Assembly (NCBI RefSeq): GCF_000340215.1 | Contig: NW_006921536.1 | Span: 996,446-1,060,445 of the forward strand | Direction of reading: 5' to 3' | DNA from: Pseudocercospora fijiensis CIRAD86 | Lineage: Eukaryota > Ascomycota > Dothideomycetes > Mycosphaerellales > Mycosphaerellaceae | DNA length: 64,000 nt | Shown here: positions 23,746 through 35,296 of the stretch, in pieces | Layout: every line of letters starts with the position of its first letter | Position numbering within the stretch: the first letter of the stretch is position 1 | The notes under the pieces: model-generated | Told to the model about the DNA's origin: nothing | What the model saw: the letters and a program-made list of their open reading frames with translations, nothing else | Databases searched by the model: none | Position numbers and translations under genes: made by a program

Positions 23746-25923
23746 ATGACAGTAGGGGTCCCGTGCTCTTCAGCCAACATCGGTACGTGCTTGACAGCTG
23801 CTCAGAGATGCTTACGCTGACAAAGTAAAGGTCCTGGCTTCGATGTGATCGGTCTTGCTCTCTCCGACTGGCTTGAACTAAACGTCACAGTCAACGATCC
23901 GAAGTCCTCTGGCGCACCGCTCAATTGCAGAGTTACATATGAGGGCCAAGGTGAAGCTGGAGTCGACTTGAATCCGGAAAGGAACCTCATCACTCAGACT
24001 GCTCTTTACGTGCTCCGATGTCACGACCTAAGAGCATTCCCAACAGCAACTCATGTTCACATAAAAAATCCTATTCCCCTTGGAAGAGGTCTCGGATCTT
24101 CCGGAGCAGCAGTCGTAGGGGGCGTATCTCTTGCAAACGAAGTTGGACAGCTTGGCTTGTCGAAAGACAGGATTCTGGATTTCTGCCTGATGATTGAGCG
24201 ACATCCGGATAATGTGGCTGCGGCACTTTTCGGTGGCTTCGTGGGAAGCTATTTGAAGGAGCTTGACCCCGAAGATATGAAGCGTAAGGAGATCCCACTA
24301 GCTGAAGTGCTTCCTGCTCCACAAGGAGGAGAAGACACAGGCCTCAAGCCTCCGGTGCCACCTTTCAACATTGGCAAGCACATTCGTTTCAGCTGGGCAA
24401 AGGAAATCAAGTGCATCGCCATCATTCCCGACTTCGAAGTCAAGACTGCTTTAGCGAGAGGCGCACTTCCGACAGACTATGCAAAGGCGGACGTCATTTA
24501 CAATCTCCAGCGAGTAGCATTATTGACCACAGCACTTGGCCAAAGCCCACCAGATCCCGAGTTGATCTACGATGGCATGCAGGATAAGATACACCAACCA
24601 TACCGCAAGAAGCTCATTCCTGGTCTGACAGAAATTCTCCAATCCGTCACGCCTACATCACATCCCGGACTGCTCGGCATCTGCCTTTCAGGCGCAGGAC
24701 CAACAATTCTGGCCCTAGCCACAGAAAACTTCGACAAGATCGCGGAGCACCTAATCGAGGAATTCAAAAAGAAAGACATCAAATGCGAATACCGACTCCT
24801 CGAACCAGCCTACGACGGTCTCACCGTCTCGCACTCCACATCCTCTCCATCCCGATCAAACGACGGCATGACCTACGCCGACGCCGGAGTCTCAATCGAC
24901 GCAGGCAACCAATTCGTCTCCAAAATCAAATCCGCAGTAAAATCCACCCGCCGTCCCGGCGCAGACGCAGAAATCGGCGGTTTCGGCGGCGCTCTCGACC
25001 TCAAAGCCGCCGGCTACGACGAATCCCCAATCCTCATCCAAGCCATCGACGGCGTCGGCACAAAACTCAAAATCGCCTTCGCCATGCAAGAATTCTGGCA
25101 AGTGGGTATCGACCTCGTGGCCATGAACGTCAACGATCTCGTCGTGCAAGGTGCCGAACCTTTGACTTTTATGGATTATTATGCCTGTTCGAAACTCGAG
25201 CCTGATGATGCGTTGAAATTTGTGGAGGGGGTTGCGATGGGGTGTGTGCAAGCTGGTGCGGCGCTTGTTGGTGGTGAGACGGCGGAGATGCCGGGGATGT
25301 ATCAGGGCAAAGACTTTGATGCGGGAGGTGCTGCTACGGGTGCGATTCGGAGGGGACAGAAGGTTTTGCCTGATAAGGAGGGTATGGGTGAAGGGGACGT
25401 CTTACTTGGTTTGGGGAGTAGTGGTGTGCATTCGAATGGTTTTTCTTTGGCGAGGAAAATTCTGGAGAAGAAGGGACTGGATTTCCATGACCAAGCGCCG
25501 TGGGCTGAGGATAAAACCGTGGGAGCGAGTTTGCTGGAACCTACGAGGATCTACGTCAAGCCTCTTCTTGCGGCTGTGAAGAAAGGCCTACTTCTGGGAA
25601 TGGCGCATATCACGGGTGGAGGTCTGGAAGACAATATTCCACGAATGCTGCCTAAGCATTTGGCTGCCGAGATTGATGCTTCTGCGTGGCCTGTGCCGGA
25701 TGTGTTGATGTGGTTGAAGAAGGCTGGGGGCGTGAGCAGCAAGGAGTTCGCACGAACGTGGAATACTGGGCTTGGGATGGTGATTGCTGTGAAGGAGTCA
25801 CAGGTTGCTGCTGCGACGGAGGCTTTGATCGGTGAGGGCGAGAAGGTTTACAGGGTGGGAAAGTTGGTGTCGATGCAGGGTGAGGGTGTTGTGCTCAAGA
25901 ATTTTGAGCATTGGGACAGGTAG
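23746..25923 (+). CDS. Homoserine kinase fused to AIR synthase (PurM domain)
   Basis: Exon 1 23746-23782, intron 23783-23830 (GTACGT, branch GCTGAC), exon 2 23831-25923; 709 aa. Splicing joins VPCSSANIG to PGFDVIGLALS, the start of fungal homoserine kinases. The GHMP ATP-loop PLGRGLGSSGA is at about residues 95-105. The kinase part (1 to about 345, ending LLEPAYDGLTV) makes O-phosphohomoserine in threonine synthesis. After a Ser-rich linker comes a complete phosphoribosylformylglycinamidine cyclo-ligase domain from about 359 (YADAGVSIDAGN, DGVGTKLK, GGETAEMPGMY), the AIR-forming step of purine synthesis. Fungi normally carry AIR synthase in the GARS-AIRS protein Ade5,7, so this is an unusual fusion. 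An in-frame ATG at 24868 could start the second domain alone. Confidence 0.88.
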
Positions 25924-26239
25924 ACGTTATGGGTTGAAAGCGTTTCGGTACTGTGTCTGAGAAAGCAGTGTTTTCTGGTTACGCAGTTGCGGCGTGTTGT
26001 GATTTGAAGCCGTTGCCAAGGCTCACAAGCTTCATTATCTCCGTTTCACTCCTTCCTGATTTCAGAGAAGGTTCGCGTTAGCGTGATTCGACGCGTTGAC
26101 AGCGCTGAGGACAAGAAACTCAACAATTACCACCACGCGAGGTCATCCATCTGTCATAAGCTCGCCATCAAGCGCGCGGTAAGCATCCCCGATCAGAAGC
26201 ATTGTAGCTCGTTGCTAACAACATCGCAGGGCAACGAGG

Positions 26240-27286
26240 ATGGAGTGTCCGTCGCCGCTGAAAGCGCAACCCCCAAATCCAGCGCCTGTCAACCCGAGCG
26301 ATACCGCCAGCATCCATGGCATTCTCAATAGACTCGAGCTCCTTGCCTTCAACATGAAGTTCCGCGGCCATGCAGTTCCATCTCGCACCATCAACATGAT
26401 CAAGACTTCGAGGCAGAGTCAACTCTCCGAACGCCAGCTCGACCGTCTATACGAAGTGCGCTCCCACTGTAAAGCTTTTAGTAGAGCTGTCAAGGGCCAG
26501 CCACCGGAAGCCGACCCAGTCAAGCTCAAGGCCGATCTCGATAAGAGTCAGGAAAAGATTGTGGAAATGCGTCGCGGGATCATGGATATTCAGAAGGATG
26601 TCCAGGCCCTTCAACAGGAAAACATCCAGCAGCTTTCCCACAAACAGGGTCGTAGGGACGAAGTGGTTGATCGGGAAGAGTTTGTCGCTGAGAAAGACGA
26701 AGACGGCACGCCAACATGCATGCTCCCTTCTTCGCCCTGGATCAGGACCGATCAGGACCGAATCAGAGGATGTGGTGTTTGGAAAGCAGAGTCTGCCCCG
26801 AGGGCTGCTGCCGAGGCCGACATTGCTCTTCGTCGGGTCCTTCTGAAGACAAAAGATATGTTCCCGCCCATCATTCAACTGAGGAGGGTAGCGTCAGCCC
26901 TCGAGCTTATCGATGCAAAACACCATGCCGACTTTTATTACCGTGACCTAGACGCTGTGAGTATGACGTTGGACTGGTTGGCAAGATCGACATTGGACAG
27001 GCGGGAGGCAATGACAGCATATGCGCGCGATCTAGAAGAGCGTCGAGAGGTGCTGAAGGAGGCTGGCTTTCGAGTTCCCGAGAGTTGCGGACGATATCTC
27101 ATACTGGAGGCCGCCGCTCGGCACCTACGAGAGCTGGTTTCGCAGAATCTGCATAGCTCGTTGGACATGGTCGATGCTAATAAGAAGAATGCCGAAGCGT
27201 TGGCCAGGACTAAAGCAGCATGGGATAAAGAGCTCCACAAGACTCAAAATAATCGGAAGACAACGGAGGAGACTGAAGAGGCCTAA
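26240..27286 (+). CDS. Hypothetical helical/coiled-coil protein
   Basis: Single-exon 348 aa frame. The N-terminus is Pro-rich, then there is a charged helical region. Residues about 95-150 form a probable coiled coil (KADLDKSQEKIVEMRRGI), and the C-terminal third is Arg/Glu/Ala rich. A short tandem repeat GATCAGGACC occurs inside the coding region near 26740. No signal peptide or membrane span; no family recognised. Confidence 0.6.
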   Translation: MECPSPLKAQPPNPAPVNPSDTASIHGILNRLELLAFNMKFRGHAVPSRTINMIKTSRQSQLSERQLDRLYEVRSHCKAFSRAVKGQPPEADPVKLKADLDKSQEKIVEMRRGIMDIQKDVQALQQENIQQLSHKQGRRDEVVDREEFVAEKDEDGTPTCMLPSSPWIRTDQDRIRGCGVWKAESAPRAAAEADIALRRVLLKTKDMFPPIIQLRRVASALELIDAKHHADFYYRDLDAVSMTLDWLARSTLDRREAMTAYARDLEERREVLKEAGFRVPESCGRYLILEAAARHLRELVSQNLHSSLDMVDANKKNAEALARTKAAWDKELHKTQNNRKTTEETEEA

Positions 27287-27289
27287 CGC

Positions 27290-28102
27290 AGTTGTTCAAG
27301 AATCGTGCGAGGCATGTCTGACCTGCCAGAAATTTGAAGGACCAGGCCTTGCGGGCACGTGGAAGCCGCCGACAGTGTCCGCGTCAAAGGAAGCCGCTGC
27401 ATCGAGGACCATAGCATACAGCGCGCAGTTCCCAGCAGTAGCAAAGCTTATCACGTTGAAAGATGGCCCGAATAAGCTTGCGTCCATGAATTGTCGCTTG
27501 AATCTGATCGATGTCGTGTGGCCAAGAACAATTCCATATCGGGCCAAGACCACGTACGTCAGAGTTTCTGTCCGCCTGAAAATGAGGCATTCTATTTCTG
27601 CCTAAGATCTCTTGCTGTTGCACAAGTCGTCCTCCGACCTCTCATCGCTGTATTCTTGCTCCATTTGGCTAGTCTCCCGCTAACCTCATTTGGTGGAAAA
27701 ATAGCGAGCTGCTCAGGTCCAGTGCAGACGACTTCTTATTAGTGACTGCACAGGCTTGCACAGTTCCCTGGTCGTGTCATGAATGGCGTGCAGAGTATTC
27801 AAGGCCACTGCGACTTGGTCTATCTGTCTGAATGTTGGCGTCGTCTAGTCACGTGCCCTGCCAGCCCGTTCACGGCGATGCTTGAAAGCTCTGCGGTTTT
27901 GTTCCTATGGCTTGGAGAATCACTTTCTTCGTCCATCTCTCCGTTTACGTCCGGGTCTTGTCGCCGGTGAAGACTTGAAAGAGGGCGATAAGGTGCGGGC
28001 CGGAATTTCGCTCGGCAGGCGTGTGAGCACTGCGATTATGAAGGTCGATTTGCAATTGTTCGCACGTTGCTGGACCTTGCTCCTCGTGAATGTAGAGATC
28101 TT
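27290..28102. other. Intergenic, no gene seen
   Basis: About 800 bp with only short overlapping frames on both strands, none with motifs or splice structure. Confidence 0.5.
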
Positions 28103-29197
28103 TCACTTGACCTTGGCCTCTTCTCCGTCAGCGATGATGGGCGTTATTGGTGACCCTGGTGTGGCCGGCGAGACAGGCCGGCTGACGCGCTCGGTGACAT
28201 CGACGTCGTCTCCCACACGCAAGACAGCTCCGCTTGGACCGGCGCATGCATACTGCCCAAATACCGGCTTGTCTAGAAGCAAAGTCAGCCGCGAGCATCT
28301 CCTTTCGTGTGCACGCCACCCACGTGGGAATAGATCATTCACTCTGCGATCCTTTGCCAATAAGCCATATAGTTGTCGATTAGTATTGATCATGCTCCCT
28401 TTCGCTAAGTCTGCATTCAAGCTCAAGCACCGAACGCATCGGAACAAGCAGCGTATAGACACCTCTTGTGCGGGATCGGCTTTCGACCGCACGGTCAGCA
28501 GATCCCATTGATCTTCGTCGTACGGTGCGGCTTCATTGCCCACATCGACATGGATATTTGGCCGGAACCTGACAATAACATCTTCGCCACGGGCGGAGGG
28601 TGGTAATCTCCTTCTCGCATCTTCCTCTGATGCTGAGGATGTGACGAGAATTGGAGCTGCATCCGCAAATCTGACTCGTTGAGGTTGCAGCTTGTCGTTG
28701 ACGGCGATAGAAAGTGCTCGATATTTGTGCTTCGGCATGAAGACCGCACCTGGAATCTCTCGTTGGCCAGTGCCGCCGATATACAGAAGGCGCACAGGCT
28801 TTCCGAGGTGGAAAGTGAAGTACTTGGAGACTTCCTCGCCCATATCGATGCCCGGAGCTTTGGTACCGAAGATGCTGACTTGGTACACAGGTGCGTTGAA
28901 CAAGCTCACGGGAGATGGAGTCAGTGGTAGAGTAATGGCAGCGTTCTCGTCAGCATGGATATGCGTGATGGTGAGCTTGGACCATGAACGATCAATCATG
29001 GTATGGAACAGGCCCAGATCGAAATGGTTCTTGATGGTGATATGCTCGGCGAGTCCTTGCGTCTCGCTGGTCGGCGGCTTGACCAGGACATATTGACGGT
29101 CGAAGCGAAGGCCTTCGTTGGTGATCTCTGCGGCATGGACTTCCACAGGCCGCAGAGATTTGACCGGGTAGATGAATAGCTTTGCGCGCAGCGTCAA
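28103..29197 (-). CDS. MOSC-domain protein (mARC-like)
   Basis: The frame starts MTLRAKLFIYPVKSLRPVEV, the MOSC N-terminal beta-barrel signature (YPVKS). The C-terminal MOSC domain shows VRFRPNIHVD, CVRCLSLNADLAKGS and VFGQYACAG. Read straight through it is 364 aa. A 51 nt in-frame, stop-free intron (28323-28273, GTGGGT...GCTGAC...CTAG) probably exists: removing it gives a more family-like KDRRV...PVFGQY spacing and 347 aa. MOSC proteins bind molybdenum cofactor and often reduce N-hydroxylated compounds; the substrate here is unknown. Confidence 0.8.
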   Translation of the reverse strand: MTLRAKLFIYPVKSLRPVEVHAAEITNEGLRFDRQYVLVKPPTSETQGLAEHITIKNHFDLGLFHTMIDRSWSKLTITHIHADENAAITLPLTPSPVSLFNAPVYQVSIFGTKAPGIDMGEEVSKYFTFHLGKPVRLLYIGGTGQREIPGAVFMPKHKYRALSIAVNDKLQPQRVRFADAAPILVTSSASEEDARRRLPPSARGEDVIVRFRPNIHVDVGNEAAPYDEDQWDLLTVRSKADPAQEVSIRCLFRCVRCLSLNADLAKGSMINTNRQLYGLLAKDRRVNDLFPRGWRAHERRCSRLTLLLDKPVFGQYACAGPSGAVLRVGDDVDVTERVSRPVSPATPGSPITPIIADGEEAKVK

Positions 29198-29640
29198 CGT
29201 TCATGCCCATGCCGAAAGACTCCTCGTGCTGACATACCCGCTTGATCTTCATCTCGGACTCGGAGCCTGCACGCCCGGTCGCATGCCGAGCCGTGAAAAC
29301 GCTGGGGAAGTGAAGAACACACAATAGCGTGCAGACACCACATAACAACGTTGTCGTCGCTGAGTTCGACGCCCTTGTCGGCGTGTCCCGGGACGGTGGG
29401 GGCGGGGTGGGGGTGGGGGTGGGGCGGTGGTCGGGACCCGATGGTTGCCTCAGTCGGACTTGATTGGCCAGCGGCCCGTCTGACGACTTATTCAGCCATT
29501 CACCTGAGATATCTTCCACCCGCACAATTCACATTCCACTACGCTGGCCCATTCAGGAAGCCAGCAGCGAGCACGAGTGGCGTCGTGCTGATTGTTGTCT
29601 TGTGCTGGAGTGCGCGCGTGCCTCGCTGCAACATACCTGA
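29198..29640. other. Divergent promoter region between MOSC gene and Zn2Cys6 gene
   Basis: 440 bp between two divergent starts, containing a G-rich tract (GGTGGGGGTGGGG-like) near 29395-29430. Overlapping open frames here look like shadows. Confidence 0.5.
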
Positions 29641-31949
29641 ATGGCGCAAGAAGCATCCGAACGGGCGTGCGACAGGTGCAGAGAGCGGCGCGTCAAGGTA
29701 TTCTACGGGATTGCCAATTCAGGCTTGCGACTTCACTGACCACGTCTTGCAGTGCGATAAACGCCAGCCCACATGTCTCCGCTGCGAGAAGCTTGGCAAG
29801 CCTTGTCCTGGCTACGACAAGAAACGGAAATTCGTCGATGAAGGCATCACCTTGCGCAAGAAGTACCAGAACTCCGGCGACCATGCTTCCGGCAATGAAC
29901 ACGTCGCTGCACCAGTGTGTTTTCGACATCCTTCACATGTCTGCCGAGCCTCCAATGTTGACCGCTTTGTAGCACCGAGACATCACCGCTCAAGCCAGTG
30001 CCACACCAAGCACCAACTCGCCAGCAGTCAAATCGACGGCCCAAAATGCTCCAAGCGGCCCAGCAAGCCTTCCACCGAACAGGGTCGCGGGCATTGACAC
30101 TGCCCGGTTTGCACAAAGCGCTGCGTCTCCCAGCACTCCATCCCATGCATTGCCCGCCCTTCCACTCGATCCTCTGACTGAAGCAATGCTGTTGGCAGAC
30201 ACGCCTGCTCAGATCCCCCTTGCAGATGCAGACCCTATGCTCGATGACATGTGGAAAGCCCAGACCTTCGACCCAGAGTTCTTCGACCTGCAGCCCGATG
30301 CTTATTATTCCGCAGCGGGCAACACTTGTGGATTCCTACCGAACGTGCCAGAAATCGTAGACGAAGTCGATCAGAGCGATATATTATTGAACAATTCCGT
30401 TTCAGGAACGCCCCTATCGACCGCCATAATATCAGGATCTTATTCTGATAGCCAGTATGTTGTCTTTGACCGCGTCTTGTATACCAGTGCTGACCTCGTC
30501 TGACATAGTAATTTGTGGGCTCCCGAGTCACAACTCACGACCAGCGCCCTTATAACACATGAACGCGACCATGAGATGGCTTACCTGATCAGGCATTTCA
30601 CAGAATCGATAGGTCCTTGGTAGGTGGCTCATGATCGAGGCGCCGACCGCCATTGCTGACCTCGTCTCAGGATGGACCTGTTTGATAGAGACAAGCACTT
30701 CACCCATCTAGTGCCTCTGAAAGCGCTTCGAGATGCGTTGCTGCGCAATGCTATTGCCGCCGTCGCAGCGAAGCAACTCGGACGAACCAAAGGCACTAAG
30801 CCTTTTACCTACCAACAGTCACAGAAGCCATCAGCAATGGAAGTGCTGGAAGATAGCAACGTCGACTGGTTCTATAAGGCCGCGAATTATTACGACAAAG
30901 CCATTGCCTTCTCACGCCAATATCTCCAAGCTGTCTCGGGTGGTTTGAGCAATCCGCCCAGTCCAGATGCGCAGATGGCCGCTTCGATGGCCAATTCAGA
31001 TGACTTGATTGTGGCTGTGTCCATCTTCTCACTTTATGAATCCTTGGACAATTTTGACACCGGCTGGCTGCAGCATCTGGCAGGTCTGAAGTCTCTTCTG
31101 AAAGCTATGAGTCCTTCGCAGCAGATGGAGAACCAGGTTTCACCTTCGCTTACAGTAGGGCGACTTGCATCATTCTGGAATTTTGCAAGGGCAGACTATC
31201 AAGCTGCATACCTCAATCGGCAGACGACGCTTCTTGACACCGACGACATGGCGCTTTGGAATAGTTGCGGGCTGGAGGTGCAGCACGACGGGTCCTTGTA
31301 CAAATCGCCTGAACATATCAAAGACGATCCAAGGCACTGTCGCGTGCTTGCAGAGCTGGTGGCACACACCTTGCTCTGGCTAGTGCTCCGCGTTATGAAC
31401 TACCTCACCAGTGATGAAAACTCGACAGCGAGACAAAGCCAATGGGAACAGCTCTCCCGGCAGCTCGATCACTGGTACGGGAACTTACCAGCTACCTTCC
31501 AGCCTGTCGCGCAGATCCGGCATCCAGCTTCTGGTCGGACTTCGCGGTCGCAATTGACAGAGGCATTCTTCAGCATCGATGTGTGTGCTGCTTCTTTGCA
31601 ACTGTACCACTTTGCACGAATATTGCTGCTGCTGCACCGACCCATCAACGTGGAAAGGAGCGCGTTTAGGAATAGGCTCAAGGCGTATCGAGAGGTATCC
31701 ACGGAAGCGATTCGACATGCTCACGAGATCATCGGGATTGCTCTTGGTCGTCCACAGCCGGCGATTCGTGTTGAAATGCTCCTCCCTCTTTCTACTGCCG
31801 GCGCGTGCCTCGAAGAAAACGATGAACGTAAGGCAGTGCTGGAACTTCTCCGGGCCATTGAAAAGGATACCGGATGCGCCACGGGACTTCGATGCCGGGA
31901 GTTAATGCAGGAATGGGGCTGGACTGTTGAACCAGAGGGCATAGCATGA
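29641..31949 (+). CDS. Zn2Cys6 transcription factor (Fungal_trans_2 type)
   Basis: Five exons: 29641-29697, 29753-29914, 29973-30454, 30509-30619, 30671-31949; all junctions keep frame, 696 aa. The first intron interrupts the zinc cluster CDRCRERRVKCDKRQPTCLRC followed by GKPCPGYDKKRKF. A Ser/Pro-rich stretch follows. The regulatory domain begins LWAPESQLT and includes YLIRHFTESIGPWMDLFDRD, typical of this class (pattern LxxHFxxxxGxWMDLFD). Nuclear regulator; targets unknown. It is about 4 kb from the RiPP precursor on the far side of two secreted-protein genes, so a role in the cluster is possible but unproven. Confidence 0.85.
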
Positions 31950-32535
31950 GCTTTTCACACGCCACACGCCAGGCCATCATCAGAAGCTGTCTCACCTTCA
32001 TCACATCCACAATCTCGTGCTGGTGAAAGTCTGAGGCGCTCCAGCACGATTCAAGCATGAGCGGACAACCGCCTTCCCGACGGCATGGTGGTCCTAAGGA
32101 TTCGGCATCTCGAGTCTGGACTCCACACCAGCACGCGATGCAAAACTGCCGTCAGCCACCCGCATCGGCCGAAGCTTTCATTGGCGGACCCTGAGTGCAC
32201 ACTAATAGATGTTTGCAGAAGGCTGGATGAGACAACGACAGCGTATCCGCTGTAAGACACTCACTACTGCTCGCCGTCTGCAGTAGTTCTGCATGACGGT
32301 TGCGTGTTGTACACGAGAGTCATGGCACGGCGCGGCGCACGAACGAGTGGCGGTTGACCTATCCTCGAAACATCGTCTACAATCATGCAACTCGGCATCA
32401 GCAATAATGACATTTCTGGTCTAAGGAGCGAACGAGTTCATTACGAACGAAATCCACTAATCACACCTCTCAAAACGAAAGTATCCGACCCCCAGCAAAT
32501 ATCCTTACTGTCCAAGAATGCTCTTTTCACTCCCA
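31950..32535. other. Intergenic, no gene seen
   Basis: About 590 bp between converging genes. Nothing recognisable; likely 3' regions. Confidence 0.5.
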
Positions 32536-33308
32536 TCATTTCTTGCATATTGCCAAACACTTCTTCGAAGCATCAACAAGCGCCGGAGGCAGAAGGGGAT
32601 AGTACTGCTCAATATCCCCAATTTCCGCCTCCTGCATGCCTGCATTCAAATTATCCCCATCCGCGACCTGCTGCAACACTGCTGTGATGCCCCCATCTTC
32701 GGAATTAAATGTGGCAATGGTGGTTGCCTTCTCGCACTTCTCTGAGTCGTTGATCTGCCAATGAATGCTTCCTTGAGGAAAAAGTGTGCCCTGGAATCGA
32801 CTCAGCGTGCCATTGATAGTACCAAGAGGCTTCGCCGCATCGGACGGATTTATCGTGCTCTCGAACATAGCACCGAATCCCACTTCGCCCTCAATGACGG
32901 CGAAGAACTCATTGGCACGTGGATGAACGTGCGGGAAAAAGATGCCACAAGGTCCGAGCGTGGCAATCGAGAAGCTTATGCCGGAGTCGATGAGTAGGGG
33001 GAAGTTGTCAATGAAGGCCTACGGGACCGCTCAGCGTTGTTCTTTGAGACTTGAAACGACTTGACACTCACCCTGGACACAGCACCTCCCTCACCACCAG
33101 GAACCGGATACTGTTCGTTGAAGTCGAATACTGTAGCCTTGACGACATCACCGCCATCCAGAATGTCGTGGAACTGCTCGAGCTTGGTGCCGTCCGTCTT
33201 AAGCTTGGCAATCAACGCCTTGTTGTCGTCCGAAGCCTCGGCGCGTTTCATGGGACTTGCTGATGCAAGCAGTGCACTGTGTGCGACTACGGCCCATAGC
33301 ATCTTCAT
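32536..33308 (-). CDS. Secreted cupin (germin/spherulin-like)
   Basis: Exon 1 33308-33072 and exon 2 33018-32536 with a 53 nt intron (GTGAGT...CCGTAG); 239 aa. The N-terminal signal peptide (MKMLWAVVAHSALLASAS) is followed by a KR dibasic site. The cupin core shows FFPHVHPRANEFFAVIEGEV (HxH...E metal ligands) and later LFPQGSIHWQIN (second-motif histidine). Resembles fungal spherulin-1-like extracellular proteins. Function unknown; metal binding inferred. Confidence 0.82.
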
Positions 33309-33971
33309 GGTCTTGCTCTCTGGATTTCGCAGGAAGTATGGATGGAATTGTGACCAAGCTTGATTTGAAAGGAGATGATGGCGAAGGACAAGAAGGAGCG
33401 GACGATGTCCTCTATATACTCCACTGCGACCACCGACGGAGAGCCCTTGATGAAGTGGCAAGCTGAGGTCTCTTGCGGACTCAGTCGGGAGGCTATGAGG
33501 CTGAAGGAATGCTGACATCTTGGCGTCAACGCACACGTGAGGCAGAACGTAAACGAGAACGCGAACGACAAGGATATTAAGCATCATTCTTGGCTAGGGT
33601 TTGGGCCCGTCCTTCATCATGCTGACTTTTCTATTTCCACGTCGGGACGCTTTCGATACTTCGAAGCGAACGATAATGACTATACACCATCCTAGCGATG
33701 TGCAAGAATTCCAATTGATGACACCAAGCCGGAACACATCCTAGGTAGTGGTTGCCTGCACACTCACAGCACTTCGCAAGGTCGAAGGCGCATGCATCTG
33801 CAAATGCAAATGCAAATGCAAATCAGTATTGGTACCGGCCGCATGCGTCATCAGAACGGCCATCCTCGAAGCATCATGCGTCGTAATCAGCTACGCGAAA
33901 GAGCTATAAAGCGTTCAACCAATCTCTCATGAGGGCACTCATCTTTGCATCCCTTCGACAACCAAACAAAT
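33309..33971. other. Divergent promoter region with TGCAAA repeats
   Basis: 660 bp between the divergent cupin and hydrolase genes. Four tandem TGCAAA units lie at about 33799-33822. No gene seen. Confidence 0.5.
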
Positions 33972-35296
33972 ATGCATTTGACACTTTCCGCTCTGGCCGC
34001 AGCATTGACGCTGCAAAGTCAGCTATGCTTTGCGCAGCCAACAAGAACACCCAACTCGCCTGTTGACAAGGACGACTTCAAAAGCGCAATCGTCAACATC
34101 AAGAATGCGATCTGGCATTTGCCGCGGAGTGGCCCAGCCATGTGTGTCTCCGGAATAGTGGAAGTCAACGCTGCGACACCTAAGAACCTGGTTTTCGACT
34201 ATGAGCTCCCAAAGAACCAATCGCAGGCCGCTGAGTGGACTGTGGATGGACTTACTGCAAGCTCTGGCCTTCCGGATTCAGTCATCACGGGTACGCAGAA
34301 TGTTGAAGGCACGTTTGATATCGGTGCAACTCTGTGTCTTCCAAATAACAACACAAAGCCATCGACCGTCCAGATCCTGACGCATGGTTTTGGTTTCGAT
34401 CGCTACTACTGGGTGAGAAGGCTCCACCCTGTTGGCCACGTTGGCATGAGACTAACTGTCAACAGGACTTTGCTCCAGGATATAGCTGGGTGGATATTGC
34501 CGCCCAGCACGGCTTTGCAACGTGAGTCGCTCCACAAAGTCCGCGATACCGCAGCAACAGCTAACACTTACGCAGCCTCTACTATGACCGCCTCGGCGTC
34601 GGCGAGTCAGATACACCAGATGCTCTCAACATCGTGCAAGCACCGCTTGAAGTTGAAATCGCCCATCACCTCATCTCAATGCTCAAATCCGGATACTTCG
34701 GCCTCGAATTCTCCAAAGTCGTAGGCGTTGGCCACTCGTTCGGCAGTGGTATCACGCAGGGCGTCACAACACAATACCCACAAGACCTCAACGCCGCAAT
34801 CTTAACCGGCTTCTCCCTAAACACAACAGGCCGAAACTCCTTCCTCGCGGCCCTCAATCTCGAAATAGCCTCACTCAACGCCCCTTACCGCTTCGCTTCA
34901 ACTCCCCCCGGGTACCTCGTCTCTTCCACCATAGTATCCCAACAAATCGCCTTCTTCAAATCCCCCGGCTTCGACCCGGCCATCCTCCATTCCGTCGAAT
35001 CTTCAAAAGCTACCGGCACGATCGGAGAATTTTTCAGTTTGGGCGTCGTCGTTGCGCCCGCGACTGAATTCGAGGGGCCGGTGGCTGTGATCAATGGTGT
35101 CAATGATTTACCTTTTTGCGCGGGGGATTGTAGGTATCCTGTGGATCTGGCGGAGGCGGTACTGCCTGTGCTTTATCCGGCGGCGAAAAATAAGGATACG
35201 TATCTTGCTCCCAATGCGGGTCATGGGTTGAATCAACATTATACTGCGGGTAGGGCTTTTGTGTTTGCGCAGGAGTTTTTGGAGAAAGTGTTGTAG
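33972..35296 (+). CDS. Secreted alpha/beta hydrolase
   Basis: Exons 33972-34412, 34466-34521, 34576-35296 with introns GTGAGA...CAG and GTGAGT...CAG; 405 aa. The start is placed at the ATG giving the signal peptide MHLTLSALAAALTLQSQLCFA; an ATG nine codons upstream is possible. Alpha/beta hydrolase features: ILTHGFGFDRYYW (oxyanion region), nucleophile GHSFG, an acid in NGVNDLPFC and histidine in NAGHGLN. Substrate unknown. The gene faces the tail of the RiPP precursor about 460 bp away, so it may mark the cluster edge. Confidence 0.85.

Noticed and set aside
29351..30097. Single long ORF as the Zn2Cys6 protein
   Set aside because: It runs through an intron; splicing at 29698-29752 and 29915-29972 restores the zinc cluster and the downstream frame.
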